Positions 12,216 through 24,586 of a stretch of 64,000 bases of DNA are shown piece by piece (within the stretch, counting starts at the first letter, position 1; every line of letters starts with the position of its first letter). Origin of the DNA: Ophioceras dolichostomum (taxonomy: Eukaryota > Ascomycota > Sordariomycetes > Magnaporthales > Ophioceraceae); assembly GCA_003049485.1 (NCBI GenBank), contig PYST01000050.1:99957-163956 (forward strand), written 5' to 3'. The translations under genes and the position numbers were made by a program. The notes beneath the pieces were generated by a model, which saw only the letters and a list, made by a program, of their open reading frames with translations, was not told the origin of the DNA and searched no databases.

Positions 12216-15200
12216 GGGTAGGCAGGTACGTAAAGAAGTGCACCTATAAGGAGTGAGCAGAGTTGCGGATAGGATTGCACGAAATATTAGACGAAAATGT
12301 TACGAAGAGCGGGAAGAAAAGCGACCTCGCTGGCTGGCTGGCCTGCCATCAAGGCATTTTCCGCGCTTCTGCACGTCGGTACATCGACTTGAAGTCTGCC
12401 CGCCTGCAAGTCTTGGATATGGGACGATAATAGACGCCTCGTGAGCGTTTGTGTCAGAATGTTGTTCTTCCTTTCTCTTCGTGACCTCCCTTTCTAGGCC
12501 GATTTTCTTTTGTGCTGCTCTCTTTAGTTTTTCCTGTTTGTCATCGTGTATGCAGCGCTCTTGTTCTTCTTGTCTCCAGTATTAATTATTGCTTTTTTCT
12601 TGTTTCTTATTTTGACCGGAGACCGAATAGTCGGGTCCGATATGTACTACCTTTGGCGGCGGAGGGCTGACGGTTGACGGTTGACAAAGCCGAAGCGGGT
12701 GATCTAATAAACGAACCCCGATCAGCGTTGCGTTCGTCTTTCGGTTTGCTCGTCGTGATCGGGCGAACCGGACCAAACCAGGATTCGGATTTTTTTTGGT
12801 CCCCCCCTCCCCCCTTTTTTCTTGCCCCCTTCGTTTGTTCCCTGGCTGAATTTGCATGGGGGTGTTCGTGCAGTTGTGTGCAGGGACTTGCTGACGGGCT
12901 GACCAGAGAGTGAACCAGCCAGTGGCGCTGCTGCACTTCCCGACCAAGCCGCGGGTTTGGAGGGTCGAATAGATTAAATTCTGACGCACACCAAGCACCA
13001 AAGACCACATCAGCTTCGAGGGATAGCATGGGTGGGATAGGTCGCGATCCTATTCGTGTTTTGGCCTGTAGGTTTCTAGGTAGGGGACCTACCTAGTGCA
13101 GCATGTATTTCGTGATCTGCACAGCCCTACGGTCCAATGGATGTTGAAGGTTAGATGCCGTGATGCCTGCCGTCGATGCATAGCATCGCTAGCCCCATCG
13201 TCTTACCCCTTTTTCACCTAGTGGTGTTGGCGGGCCGTCGTCAGCTGCTGCTTGTGGTCCTCATGCTGCCTGGCTGATGTAGCTGGCTGGCTAAGGAACT
13301 TCTGAGCTGAGAGCACGGTCAATTCTAATGTTATCAGCGGTGAGGTTCTGGGTTAGTCCCCAATTCAGCACGTCCTCCACAAACCCTTATTGTAATCCGT
13401 GCGGAAAACCCCACCAGTACACGCGTACTCTGGAGAAATGGCAATCTGGACATGCATTTTGCAGTGGTAACATGACAGTATCGAATCCCATTTTGCTGGA
13501 GTTGATAAACTCTGTGGTATTTTTTCGTCGTCGTATTTTTGTGCTGTCTGGCTCGTTCTCCATAGGAGCATGAAGCTAGCTGCTAGGTGGGTGTCAGTCA
13601 ATCACCTGCCGGAGGGGGGTTCCTTTTTTGTTACTCCATGTGGCATGAAACCTCCGAGCCGCCGCAATTCTGCAGTTGAGGGTTCCTTGACTTCTCCCCC
13701 TATCGTGCGCCTCTTCTTATAATCTGGGGGTGCAAGGATCGGACTCTGGAACAGAGGCAGAGAGAGAGCGGCGCGAGAGGCGCCTCGTGCCTGCTACCAT
13801 TCTCTGAGCAACCTTGGTAAATTGCAGATTTATGTTGGTCCAGCTGCGTCCTGGTGCTGAATCACGTGCAGGAGCAGCTGCCGCAGCTGCAAACGAAGAA
13901 TTCGGGCGTTTTCTGCTCTGCCGGGTTTGTTTTCATTGGCGCAGGCTTGGGATTACGTAACACACGGGATCGGAGCATCATTGGGGGCATCATTAGAGGT
14001 GCTGATGTTTGGGTAGCGCGATGGGGGTAGAATGGAAGGGAGTAGGGATACGGACGCCGACAGGCGCGCGACATCTATGTGTCCATGTACTGTACTGTAC
14101 ATACGAAGTAGTATTAGAAGGTTGTATTTTATCGGTTTCGTCACTTTCGTGTCTTCGTCGCCCCCGAGTCATCGTTGTTGGGCTATCTCCGAGGCGCTGT
14201 GCTGTGTTGTGCTGTCGGAGTCAGGAGTCAGGGAGTCGGAGTCGGGGACCTCGGATCGAAGCCTCCACGGGGAAAGCCGGTTTCGGTTTTTTTTCAATAT
14301 CGATCCTTCAGAGCGGGACGGGAAGCGGTCGTCGCCGTTGAAATGTGTCAAACGGTCTTGACGGCATATGAGAAATTGGAAAGTGGTATTGCAGGCAACG
14401 CAGGAGCGTTCCTACCGGGCGGTCTGGCAGCTGCGATACTACGGAGAGGCTAGAGCATTCGTCAGAGAAAAGAGTCCCGTCACATCTTTTTTTTAAATAC
14501 GGCTTCCGGTAGTTGAAGACGGGTGGCTTGCTTGACGCGCTGCGAGACGAGGCCTTGGCACAATCAATGCTCGGAACTTGTCACACCCCACGTGGCACCC
14601 GGTGATGCAGAATGAAGACTGCACACGCGGCATTGAAGATATGGGAGTCTTGTCTTTCTTTTGCTTGCCAGTCATTTTTGTTTTCCAAATATATCATTGA
14701 GCCAACGACATGCGTTCGAAAAAGAAGATAGCGGGCTGGGCGACCAGCAGGCGGTTCGAGCGGGACACAATGTTTGATGTTGATAATAATGCGAGGATGG
14801 GATGAACGGTTGAAGTTCTTGGACCAGGCGAGCCCTGCAGATCAGTAAAGACGAGATAATTAGGGGTTCGTTGTCCCAAGACGGGTCCTCTTGCGCGTCG
14901 GCATGTTCCGGGCTACAAGGGGGGTATCCTCTCTGGCCTCCAACCAACACACAAGCAAAAATGCCCAGACACTACTTTCTCCGGGAACAAGACCCGTAGC
15001 TGGCCGACCACCTCAGCCGTGGAAGTGTGGATTGGGCCCCTGACTGCTACCGGGGGGATCGACACTCAGCTATTGCAGAGCACTACTGTTTCTGGACGGA
15101 CCTGTGGTGGAGAAAGTTTGGGTAGGGGGTCGCGACACGAGGCGGGGAAAAGTATGTAGAGAGGAGGACACGAAGGAACAAGGAGGCCATAGGTGTGATG

Positions 15201-15225
15201 AGTGTTACGTCGGCGAGGCCAAGAC

Positions 15226-15242
15226 AGGTACCTAGGTACCTA
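15226..15242. repeat. Dispersed palindromic motif, double copy
   Basis: AGGTACCTAGGTACCTA, two overlapping palindromes followed by TACCTAC. Non-coding context. Confidence 0.7.
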
Positions 15243-15564
15243 TACCTACTATTGTAAGGGATGTACCTAAGCAGCATGGCAAAGGAAAGGAAATCATAGC
15301 CGAATGCGAACCCTTGGTCATCATCGTCATTATCGTATCTTCCTGCGCAAAACAGTGGTGATGATGAAAACGGCAATACTACTACTGCACGAGGATATCA
15401 CTAGGCGCGAAGGCCGAGCAGCTAGGCTTTTGTAAATGCGCGGAGATTTCGGCGTATTCCAGATTGGGGGCCTGGAGAGGGGGGAGAGGCGAAATTGGAA
15501 AACGAACTTTGGGGAGTTAAGCATGTTGAGTATGACTCGGACTAGGTTAGATCCGGCCCGTAAG

Positions 15565-15581
15565 CTAGGTACCTACCTAGG
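15565..15581. repeat. Dispersed palindromic motif
   Basis: CTAGGTACCTACCTAGG in non-coding DNA. A further CCTAGGTG lies about 90 bases downstream. Confidence 0.7.
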
Positions 15582-16054
15582 AAGGAAGATGTACAGATTG
15601 GAAGCTTATTGTCGATCGGCTCGGGGTTATAAAAGTCGCCCATTATGACATAGACTCAGATACAGTAGGACCTAGGTGCGGATCTCTCGGGTGGGTGTTG
15701 GTTGGCTAGAGTTGATCCTTTCCGTTGAAAATGTGGGTTTAGGAAAATGGGAATTCCAACGCGGATGTGCCCTGTTGTTATTGTGGGATACCCTCCAGGT
15801 CAATGTCAACTACACGCGTTGCCCTGATTTCCAGGAAATGAGATATAGAAAAACTCCAGCTGGCTGATGACCGGAAAATGCGACGTTGATTCGTCCTCGA
15901 AGGAAGCAAATATTGGTTTTGTCTGTGTGACTAACTAGAAGCGCTACCCCCTTATCATCGTCGTCAGCCCGGCTGTCCCACCCACCGCCGTTGGCAGGCA
16001 AGCAAGGGAGGGCCAGACAGCATCAGCATGAGGTACAAAATACGCATTGCAATG

Positions 16055-19000
16055 TTACAGATGCCCTCCCAGGGCAGGGAGCTGCATGAGCCGCGCGAGA
16101 AAATCCTCCTCCGTGCGGACGCGCAGAACAGAGCTGCCCCCACCTTGTCTCGCCGTGTCGACGCACAGCGAGTCTTCCTCGAGGTAGGCCAGCACGCCAC
16201 CCTTGCCGTCCGCACGCGCGGTGAGTCTGTACAGGGGCCCCTTGGCGTGCGCCTTTGTGCGCTCGGGGATGAACTGCATGTCGTGGGACTGACACCATTC
16301 CTCAACCTTGTCCCTGAAGCTTGCAGGCTGCTGTTGTTCTTGTTCCTGTGAAAGATGATGCTGGTGCTGGGGCGTCGGGGTCTCTGCCGCCTGGGGAGGA
16401 CCCCGTCTGGAGGGGGTAGGGGGGAATGATGCTCTCTGCGGGGTGGCAGCGTGCGCGGGCCCTGCGCGGGGACGCTGCAGCTGATCCACTGCTCGGTCGC
16501 CCAGGAGGAGAGCCTCGTCGATGAGCGACAGGCCCTTTTCGAGCTCGGCGGCGATGGAGGGGAGCGTCCTCAGGTCGAGAGGTTCGGAGAAGACGTCGCT
16601 CCGCCACCACTCGACCCATTCGAGCACCTCGCCGTAGTCGACACCATCGTGTAGAAGCCAGTCGCAGAGGGCGTCGTGCCACTTGGGGAAGACTTCGGCG
16701 ACAAGCACTTCTGCCAGTAAGGGAGGAGCAATTAGGTCGCGCCATTCCAGCACGCCGGTCAACTTGGACGCGTACTGCTCCTGATCGGAGGGGTCGACCT
16801 CGAACTCTCGCCGCAGGAACCGCGCCATGCTGGGGAGGACGTGGTTCAGCACGAGAGGCCGCCATTGGTCGTTGTCGTGGGAGGGACAGAGGATATCCCG
16901 CCACTGAGCGAGGCCGGGGACGACCCCGCGAGAGAAGTCCCAGACATCTATGAGCTGGCGGAACTTGCGCTTCACGTCTGCGACTAGGCCAGTCGAGGAC
17001 TTCGGGTCTAGGTGCCGGGCTGGCAGGTGCTGAAGCCAGGGGAAGAGCCACAGGTGTGGGTGGGAGGAAGAGTGGGAGGAGTGAGAGGAGTGGTGATGTC
17101 GCCTCCGCTTGGGCTCCCAGTTGGCGACCGCCTCTTCCAGCTTGCGAACTATGTCCTGCTCGAGCAGGTGGGCGCGAACAAAGGGCGGAAGTAGCGGACT
17201 GAATGCCTCGTAGAGAGTGAGCAGACGGTCAGAGTCGCGAGCGTTCCATTCTCGCACCGCACGGGCCACGTGGGGCAACCAGAGTTTGTACATCATGGTG
17301 TCGTACGGCGCAGCAGTGCCCCTCCGATGCTGACGGAGGCTGTGGTGGTTCTGGCGGTGGTGGTGGTGGTGTCTGGCTTGCTGCTGGAGGGGCGTGGGCT
17401 GCAGGCCGAGCATGCCACTAATGCTGCCGATGTCTGCCGCCAGCTTGACGGTACCGGGTTCGTCGGATAGGGGCTCCCACCTCTGCAGCACACGCTTGAG
17501 TATTGGATGGAGGGCTGCAACCGCGATGGACGAAAGGTCGGCCTTCAGCGTGTCCCTGGAGGATGCAGGAATGCTGTCGTTTGCCGCCTTCAGGAGAGAA
17601 ACCACCTGATCCCATCGCTTGCTAATCTCGGCAGTTGCGTCGGCACCGTCCCCATTCTCCGTCGCGGAGGCGGACGACGATGCGGAGAGCGAAAGCCGGC
17701 CGAGCCGTTCAACAGTGTTCCTGTATGCGACTAGGCCTTCTTCTAGCTCTTCCAACTCCTGTCGCTCCTGTTGCAACTGGAGCTCTGCGTAGGCCTTGCG
17801 CTCCTGAAGGCCCTGCCACTCCTCTAGGATGGCCATGAAGTCGTTTTGCGCACGGCGCGCTAGCCTCTTCGACTCGGCCTGTTCTGTCGTTTCCGTTGCC
17901 GCCCCGGGAGTGGTGGAGCCGGCCCCTGTAGGCGTCATCAGGCCTGATGAGCTGGTAAGCATCTTGCGCCCGGGCCCTGTCAGATCGAGGATCGGGGTGA
18001 ATGCATCAGGGATGTTTAGCCCGGGCGCGGCCCTCTTCACCTCGTCCAGGGTGAGATACTTGGGCTTCTGGCGCTTGGGCGTGCTTGCTGCGCTGCTGCC
18101 AGGGCCAGCACTACCTCCGGCAGCGGCCAGCAGCTTCTTCTTTCGTGCTGCGGCCTTCTTCTCCTCCTCCTCGTCTGAGTCGATCACGGTCTCGCCTCGC
18201 AGGCGAGCCTGGCGCTTCTCCTCTCGCCGCTCCGACTCTGTCTTCTCCTTCACGGCGCCGAGGCCGGCCCTCTGCGGGCGTAGATTTACTTCAACGATGA
18301 CGTTGCGGCCCTGGCCATCCTTCCCCAGACCGGCCCCTTGCTCCCAGCCCATCTTGGCCATCATCCTTGCGCCGAAGGAATTTGGGTTGGCTTTCCCCCC
18401 ATTCTTCTTGCCGGCCTTTCCGGTGGAGAAGGCGCTGGGGCGGGAAATTGAGGGAGTATCTGGCGTTTCGCCGTCGTCATAATGAGCCTTGAGCTCGGGC
18501 TGGAACGAGGAGGATGGTACGAAACCGCGCCCCAGAGGTGCATTTGCGTTGAATCGACTCTTCTGGGTCTTTGGCGGCGCTCCCGAAAAGGGGTGCGTCT
18601 TCCGGCCGTTTCCTGCTGACCAACCAATATCCTGGGCCACCTGCTGGGCGGCGAACCCAAGGCCGTGTCCGAGTCCGGCGGTCGGCGCGTCTTCCTCGTC
18701 GTCTTCATCCTCGTCCTCTTCGTCGAAGGCTCGAGCGCGCATTGTTCTGGGTGCACCGCCATCGTCGTCTTCGTCTTCTCCTTCAATGCTCCGATCTATG
18801 TCTCCTCCACCTTTGATGGCTATCCCGCCTTCCTCATCCTCTTCGTCATCGTCGTCGTCCCCATCTGTACCTTTCTTGTTGGCGGTCGCTGAGACGAAGC
18901 TCATGCCTTTGTTCCGAAGGTTCTTGTGCTTCCAACGGCTGCTCGGCCCGTCGTTCTCGCTCTCAGAGCCGAAGATGCCCAGTGCTGCGCTTTCTTTGGC

Positions 19001-19180
19001 GTTGCGGCCAGTCCGTCGGCGTTTCCGTGGGTTATAGTCGAGGAACTCTGTGTTGGGGTCCGTCGAGGGAATCTGGAAGTCATCGTCATCTTCGCTGTCC
19101 CCCTCCGACGAGGAATACTGTTCGGCCTGGGCTTTGCTCAACTTGGAAGGAAAAAAGGGCGCGTTCGGAATGTGATCCAT
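16055..19180 (-). CDS. Spliceosome disassembly factor, TFIP11/Ntr1 (Spp382) homologue
   Basis: A 1041-residue intronless frame. The first 170 residues are very acidic with a basic patch (PRKRRRTGR, likely nuclear localisation), matching the TFIP11 N-terminal region. The G-patch spans residues about 267-312 (FGARMMAKMGWEQGAGLGKDG); G-patches activate DEAH helicases. A GCFC domain follows (about 430-830) and the conserved C-terminal region begins FRDKVEEWCQSHDMQFIP. In yeast, Ntr1 recruits and stimulates the helicase Prp43 to take apart the post-splicing intron-lariat spliceosome in the nucleus; I infer the same role. Poly-Asp/Glu and His-rich low-complexity inserts make it longer than yeast (about 700) or human (about 840) versions. 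The Met at 19180 starts the family-typical N-terminus. Confidence 0.9.
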   Translation of the reverse strand: MDHIPNAPFFPSKLSKAQAEQYSSSEGDSEDDDDFQIPSTDPNTEFLDYNPRKRRRTGRNAKESAALGIFGSESENDGPSSRWKHKNLRNKGMSFVSATANKKGTDGDDDDDEEDEEGGIAIKGGGDIDRSIEGEDEDDDGGAPRTMRARAFDEEDEDEDDEEDAPTAGLGHGLGFAAQQVAQDIGWSAGNGRKTHPFSGAPPKTQKSRFNANAPLGRGFVPSSSFQPELKAHYDDGETPDTPSISRPSAFSTGKAGKKNGGKANPNSFGARMMAKMGWEQGAGLGKDGQGRNVIVEVNLRPQRAGLGAVKEKTESERREEKRQARLRGETVIDSDEEEEKKAAARKKKLLAAAGGSAGPGSSAASTPKRQKPKYLTLDEVKRAAPGLNIPDAFTPILDLTGPGRKMLTSSSGLMTPTGAGSTTPGAATETTEQAESKRLARRAQNDFMAILEEWQGLQERKAYAELQLQQERQELEELEEGLVAYRNTVERLGRLSLSASSSASATENGDGADATAEISKRWDQVVSLLKAANDSIPASSRDTLKADLSSIAVAALHPILKRVLQRWEPLSDEPGTVKLAADIGSISGMLGLQPTPLQQQARHHHHHRQNHHSLRQHRRGTAAPYDTMMYKLWLPHVARAVREWNARDSDRLLTLYEAFSPLLPPFVRAHLLEQDIVRKLEEAVANWEPKRRRHHHSSHSSHSSSHPHLWLFPWLQHLPARHLDPKSSTGLVADVKRKFRQLIDVWDFSRGVVPGLAQWRDILCPSHDNDQWRPLVLNHVLPSMARFLRREFEVDPSDQEQYASKLTGVLEWRDLIAPPLLAEVLVAEVFPKWHDALCDWLLHDGVDYGEVLEWVEWWRSDVFSEPLDLRTLPSIAAELEKGLSLIDEALLLGDRAVDQLQRPRAGPAHAATPQRASFPPTPSRRGPPQAAETPTPQHQHHLSQEQEQQQPASFRDKVEEWCQSHDMQFIPERTKAHAKGPLYRLTARADGKGGVLAYLEEDSLCVDTARQGGGSSVLRVRTEEDFLARLMQLPALGGHL

Positions 19181-21283
19181 GGCCAGTTGCGCAGAGTAGC
19201 GACGTGATCGCCGACGACGGGCGCGACTCGGTTTGGGGGCTGGGAACTGCTGCCTTCGCTACTCTAGACTTTTTTGCTCGTCGATGACGATTGAAGGTAA
19301 ACAATTATCGAGATTGTTATCTTATCGCACGTGACTCATACGCTTTATTCCAAACATGCGGCAGCCTGGTTCTCGTCACCGATTTCCAGGTTTGCCATCC
19401 ACAAGCGCCCTTCGACAAGCCTTCCAGCAATCTATTTCGTATTCCGTAAGATCTGGTCATTCAGATCCTAATTGCAAGGCACTTATCCGTCTCACCCGAA
19501 CTGGGTATTTGCCTTCTTCTTCTTGATTGCCCTAGATCCGACGATTCCTCCCCCTCTGACTCTGACGGGGCGCTTTCAGCACTTCAACATCAGTGGATCG
19601 ATTTTAGCATCCCACCTGCCCATCGAAGTAGTCTTCTTGTTCTTTTCTCATCACGATGTCGTCAGTCTGTCCTCCATTCTTAATTAATTCGGCTGTGTTG
19701 GGATCCTGTTTGATTCCCTCGCCAAACAGCATTCACGGAGAATCTCGAGCACTCCCGGATCCTTTGGCTTTGATTAGCTCCTGGCCACTGATGACAGACC
19801 TGAACCCCCTGATGACTGTGTTCGTATGGCGAGTTGCTCACCACCACCACCACCACCACCCCAACCTCAATCGGCCAGCCTTTTGGGCAAGCTGATCAAT
19901 CCCAGTTTACTCTCTGCTGGATATCGGTCGTCCCCTATTCCAGTCCCAACAAGGACCGGGTCGTTGTAAGAGTTGCAAGAGCGGCGTCATCTCTTTTCCC
20001 TTGCGTTCTGTCTCCTCTCCCGTGGTGACACTGAGGCCAAAGCACCAATCCCCACCCCACACCCCGTGTCCTTCTTCCCTGCCTCTTAGCATTGCGAGTA
20101 CCAGGCCCTCCCTAGCTCATTCTTTTTGCATGATACGGAGAGATGCGAAGTGGCGCGTCGATAGGATACGAAATGTGGAAGCATAAGTCGCTACACAATG
20201 GGCAGTGGCGGCGAGACGGCGGCGTTCCATGCTGAACCACCTTCACCCCCTCGACCTTCGACTTCTGCTTTGGGGCACATCATCCTCACCGTGGAAATCT
20301 CGGTGGCTGTTGAGCTGTGCATTCGGCGCTAGGCTGCCTGGCTGCCTGGAGAATGTCGTACTCTCCTCATCCACCAGTCCTAAGTGCCTACGTCCATCGC
20401 TTCCATGGGCTGAACTCGCACACGCTACACATCGAGGCACAGCTCTTCCCCCTCAGTTTCCTTAAGTGTAGGTTTCGCTTGCCATAGGGCAGAGAAGGCC
20501 CGAGTAGGTCTCTAGCTTGCGGCTCCGGGCTGCCGCCCGTGTCACCACCAAATTCCGCAGAGGTAGCCCACAGCTGTTCAGGAGTCTGATCTGACTAGCC
20601 TTGATTGTCTATCCGTAGGGGGCGGGCGGCCAAAAATACCCACCCAAACGCACGGATTGTCGGGTATCTGATGTCCCTCACCAGGACGGGTGCCGCGCAG
20701 CTCTGCATGTGTGCGAAGTTCCTTTACAAAATGTAGGTACGGACTACACACCTGCTTATTGTACTGCCTGTTCCCTGCTGCTGCCCGACCCTGTCATTTT
20801 CGTCCCAAATTTCCCTCCCGTGCCGCATTCCAGAAAGGCGGAGAGTCAGTCGCCTTCCTCATCTGCAATTTCGCCGGTTTTGTGCAGTCGGACTACAGAC
20901 GAGGCGTGGCCGCCACGACCGATTTGGGAAAGCCTCCTTGCACAGTTTTAGGCGGGTAGGGATCTTTCGGGTGCAACAGATATTGGATATTTGGAGGCCT
21001 GGGCATACCACTGTAGTCTGTACCTACTCAGACAGCCAGGACGACAGTGATCGGCCCTGGAGCGGGTATTTGACCTTAAACCAGGGTCCGAGTCTGGGAA
21101 GAATCCGCTGAACCGGTGCAGATCCCTACCAAACTCGATCAGAGAACGTACCACAAAAGAAGCCAAAAAAAGCCGAGGATAGTGACATGAGCTCTTCAGC
21201 TTCCTCGCCCGCAGACACCTTCAGGGAGCTTCTGGACTAAGTATCATCCACACGAATAGCCTTAGGCCCCCCACCCCTTCTCC

Positions 21284-21300
21284 CTCTCTCTCTCTCTCTC
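21284..21300. repeat. (TC)n microsatellite
   Basis: Uninterrupted CT dinucleotides, followed by a short TG-rich run. Simple sequence, about 1.1 kb upstream of the laccase start. Confidence 0.8.
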
Positions 21301-22214
21301 TTTCTGTGTGTGTTTCTTTGTTTCGTTTCTTTCTCCCCTTCAGCCGCCTCCCCATCCTGATGTAACTTTTCGAGTCCGCCTGTGTAGTACTGCACACCGT
21401 CCCATCTTTCACACCCCCTCTTATTTCTTCCCGCAAACCCTGCTTTCTTGCCCTCTCATTCTACTCTATGCAAGTCTCTCCGATCCTTCCCACATACGGT
21501 CACATCGCGGGAGAACATCTACTTCTCTGATGGAGCGGGCGTACGTGGACAGTGTCAGGCCATCACGACGCTGCACGGCACGCGCCCACATCTCGCTCTT
21601 GTCGTCGTCTACTCCTCGACGGGTTTGACTCGATGGCACGTTGACGGCGTCTGTCTGCTCGGCGCTCGGAACTCCATTCCACTCCCTTCCCCTCATCACG
21701 CTCTGGGGCATAATCATCATCAACACAGTGGTGTTGACACCTCAACTGCTCAGACTTGGTTCACGGCCCCCTTCACCCTCCCCATCGTTCGTGAACCCGT
21801 GGATTTCGGGACGCCCGGAGAGACGGCGATAGTGCCTTGTCCGCGGATGTGTGGTCAGGTCAGGCAGGCCGTTGGATCCTTCAGGGCCACCATCCCTCTC
21901 AAAAACGACACAGATATTGAAAGGAGACCGGTGAGAGTACTCGCCCGGTCCGCGATACCGGCTTGCTGTCGGTCATGCTGATGCAGTTGAGACTATCTGC
22001 CTAACGCTTGCATGGTTGGCTCGACCGTCAGACAGTCGTCCCCTACCTCTCCGCATAAGGAAGAGCGCGTGCACGTTGCCTAGCATGGATATGTATCTGG
22101 TAGTAAAGAAGGGGAGGTCAGCGATGAGCCACCCTGGTCATCACGGCGACCCCGCCGCTTCTCTCCGCTTCCCTTCCGACCCCATCATGAGGGTTTTCCC
22201 CTGTCACCGGCGGA

Positions 22215-22222
22215 TATATAAA
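22215..22222 (+). promoter_or_regulatory. TATA box of the laccase gene
   Basis: TATATAAA lies 160 bases before the laccase ATG and is followed by a long C/T-rich leader (about 22225-22320). This is the usual layout of strongly expressed genes in filamentous ascomycetes. Assigned from sequence and position only. Confidence 0.6.
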
Positions 22223-22382
22223 CGTCCTTCTCCCTCGCCTCTTGGTATCACCTTCTCTTGTTCATCACCCTAATCCACCAGCCTTCCCCCTCCCTTACCC
22301 CCCTCCCCCTCCCCTTTAATCTTTACTTCCCTGGGTATCCTTCGTTATCTCTCCCCTGACACTCGCTTGTCGAGCCTTCAAG

Positions 22383-24586
22383 ATGAAGTCTCTTTCCACC
22401 TCTCTCTTGGCCCTTGCCTTGGGCATATCCACCGTCGCTGCCTCTCCCTTCGCCCCTGCCATCGTCAAGCCCCGTCACCACGGCGAGGGCCATCACCGTC
22501 GTCAGGCCTGTGAGCATGGCCCTGAGGCTCGCCACTGCTGGGGCGAGTTCTCCACGGACACCAACTACTACAAGCAATGGCCCATCACCGGCAAGGTCAG
22601 GGAGTACTGGCTCGAGGTCACCGAGGGCACTTGCGCGCCCGACGGCGTTCCTCGTGCCTGCATGATGTACAACGGCACTGTTCCCGGCCCGCTCATCACG
22701 GCGGACTGGGGTGACGATATAGTCGTCCACGTCACCAACAAATTGTCGTCCAACGGCACGGCTGTCCACTGGCACGGTCTGCACCAACGCGGCTCTGTCG
22801 AGTACGACGGCGTGCCCGGTGTCACGCAGTGCCCCATCACTCCCCAGACCAGCCTTACCTACAAGTTCCGCGCTACCCAGTACGGAACCACCTGGTACCA
22901 CTCGCACTTCTCGCTGCAGTACGCCGAGGGTCTGTTCGGCCCGCTCGTCATCCACGGCCCGTCGACTGACAACTACGACATCGACCTGGGCACTATCATG
23001 GTCCACGACTGGTTCCACAAGACCGCGTTCCAAACCTGGCACGAGTCCGCCCGGAACGGTGGCCCTCCGCCGGCTCCCAGCAACGGCATCATCAACGGCA
23101 CCAACATCTACACTTGCCAGGCTTCGGACCCAACCACATGCGTCGACAGCGGCAAGAGGTTCGAGGCCGTCTTCACACAGGGCAAGAAGCACCTCATCCG
23201 GATCATCAACTCGTCCAACGACGCCCACTTCCGCTTCTCCATCGACGGCCACACCCTCAAGGTTGTAGCCAACGACCTGGTGCCCATTGAGCCCTACACC
23301 ACCAACGAGGTCATGATCGCCATCGGCCAGCGCTACGACATCATCGTCGAGGCTAACGCCGAGCCGGGCGACTACTGGCTGCGTAGCGGCATGGGCTGCA
23401 CGTCTAACACCGAGACCGTGCCCATCCGGGACCGCGTTAAGGGCATAGTCCGGTACGACCCCACCAGCACCCTGGAGCCCACCACCAACTCGAGCATGCC
23501 GGACAGCTCCTTCTGCGGCGACGAGTCCTACGACCTGCTCAAGCCGTACCTCAAGCTCAACGTTTCCGCGCCCAAGATCGACACCGAGATCCTGGGCACG
23601 AACCGCAACGGCCCCTGGTTCCAGTGGACCCTCAACAGCAGCAGCTTGGTCCTCGACTGGCAAGACCCCACCCTGGAGCGGATTGCCGATGGCAGCCCAG
23701 TCTTCCCCACGTCCTACAACGTTATCAAGATCGACGTAAGCTTTTTGCTCCACCCGCCCTCATTTTAACTCCCGCTCCGACGACCGCCCAATCATCGCTG
23801 CCCTAGTCGTGAAATGCAGAAATAAACATATCCATCTTTCACGGGGCTACCCTTGGGTCTGTCCGGACGTCTGGGTGACAATCATCAACTAACCTCGGAG
23901 CCTCGCCCACAACTGCTACAGAAAACCGGTTCCAACACCACCGCAGAGTGGTACGCTCTAGTCATCCAGAACCCCGCCGCTGCCTTTGGGTGAGTACTTG
24001 TTGCCTTTCCACTCCTCACCTACAAATTCATACCCTTCTCTCCTTCCCCACGTGCTATCCCCCCACATTACACCTCCCATATCGGTCACGACTTCTTGCG
24101 CGAGAGGCTCCGGTGATTTCCCATCCATCACCACTACTACACTGCTTCCTCCATACTACTGCTACCTTCCACGTAACCCCCGTCCCCATATCACCACAGC
24201 ACCCCACTGACATGTCCTCCTCTCATAGCATCGACCACCCAATCCACCTGCACGGCCACGACTTCTGGATCCTGGCCCAGAACAGCACCACCTGGGACGG
24301 CACGACGGCCAACTGGAACTTCAACAACCCGCCCCGCCGCGACACGGCCACCATGCCGGCCAACGGCCACCTGGTCATCGGCTTCGAGCTCGACAACCCG
24401 GGCGCCTGGGTCGTCCACTGCCACATCGCCTGGCACGCGTCCCAGGGCCTGTCGCTCGAGTTCGTCGAGTCCATGGGCAGCATCTCGATGAACCCGGCCG
24501 ACCTGCAGGTGTTCAGGGACCAGTGCACCGCCTGGGACAACTGGCGCGTTAATATGCCGTTCCCGCAGGATGACTCTGGTATCTAA
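22383..24586 (+). CDS. Secreted laccase (multicopper oxidase)
   Basis: Exons 22383-23735, 23922-23989 and 24229-24586, in phase, giving 592 residues. A signal peptide (about residues 1-20) and a short propeptide ending at a dibasic site (HHRR, 39-40) precede the mature enzyme. All four copper signatures are present: HWHGLHQ, WYHSHFSLQ, HPIHLHGHDFW and HCHIAWHASQGLSLEF. The residue ten after the type-1 copper cysteine is Leu. The protein ends in DSGI, the C-terminal plug typical of ascomycete laccases. The enzyme oxidises phenols outside the cell and reduces O2 to water, with roles in lignin-phenol turnover, detoxification or pigment formation. Several N-glycosylation sites fit secretion. The introns (186 and 239 nt) are longer than most here. 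Physiological substrate unknown. Confidence 0.95.

Larger units (their letters stand above)
9499..16054. other. 6.5 kb gene-free stretch
   Basis: No frame here has convincing coding composition or homology. It contains several copies of a palindromic AGGTACCT/CCTAGG motif (listed separately), a T/C-rich run near 12789-12822 and GGAGTC-type short repeats near 14219-14245. It could hold non-coding transcripts or regulatory DNA; nothing specific is recognisable. Confidence 0.55.
19181..22382. other. Intergenic between divergent Ntr1 and laccase genes
   Basis: About 3.2 kb without a convincing gene. It holds a (CCA)n run near 19839-19860, a (TC)n microsatellite near 21284-21300 and the laccase promoter at its right end. 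Open frames in the T/C-rich 21.2-22.0 kb part look like composition artefacts. Confidence 0.55.

Noticed and set aside
9499..16054. Scattered 60-190-residue frames as genes in the left gene desert
   Set aside because: No signal peptides, domains, consistent splicing or coding-like composition; frame lengths are what random GC-rich DNA gives.
19839..19860. CCA run read as a His-tag-like peptide
   Set aside because: Simple trinucleotide microsatellite in non-coding DNA.
22323..23753. 476-residue open frame antisense to the laccase exon 1
   Set aside because: It follows the codon phase of the laccase gene on the other strand; composition is Val/Gly/Asp-rich mirror sequence with no motif, and the laccase is certain.
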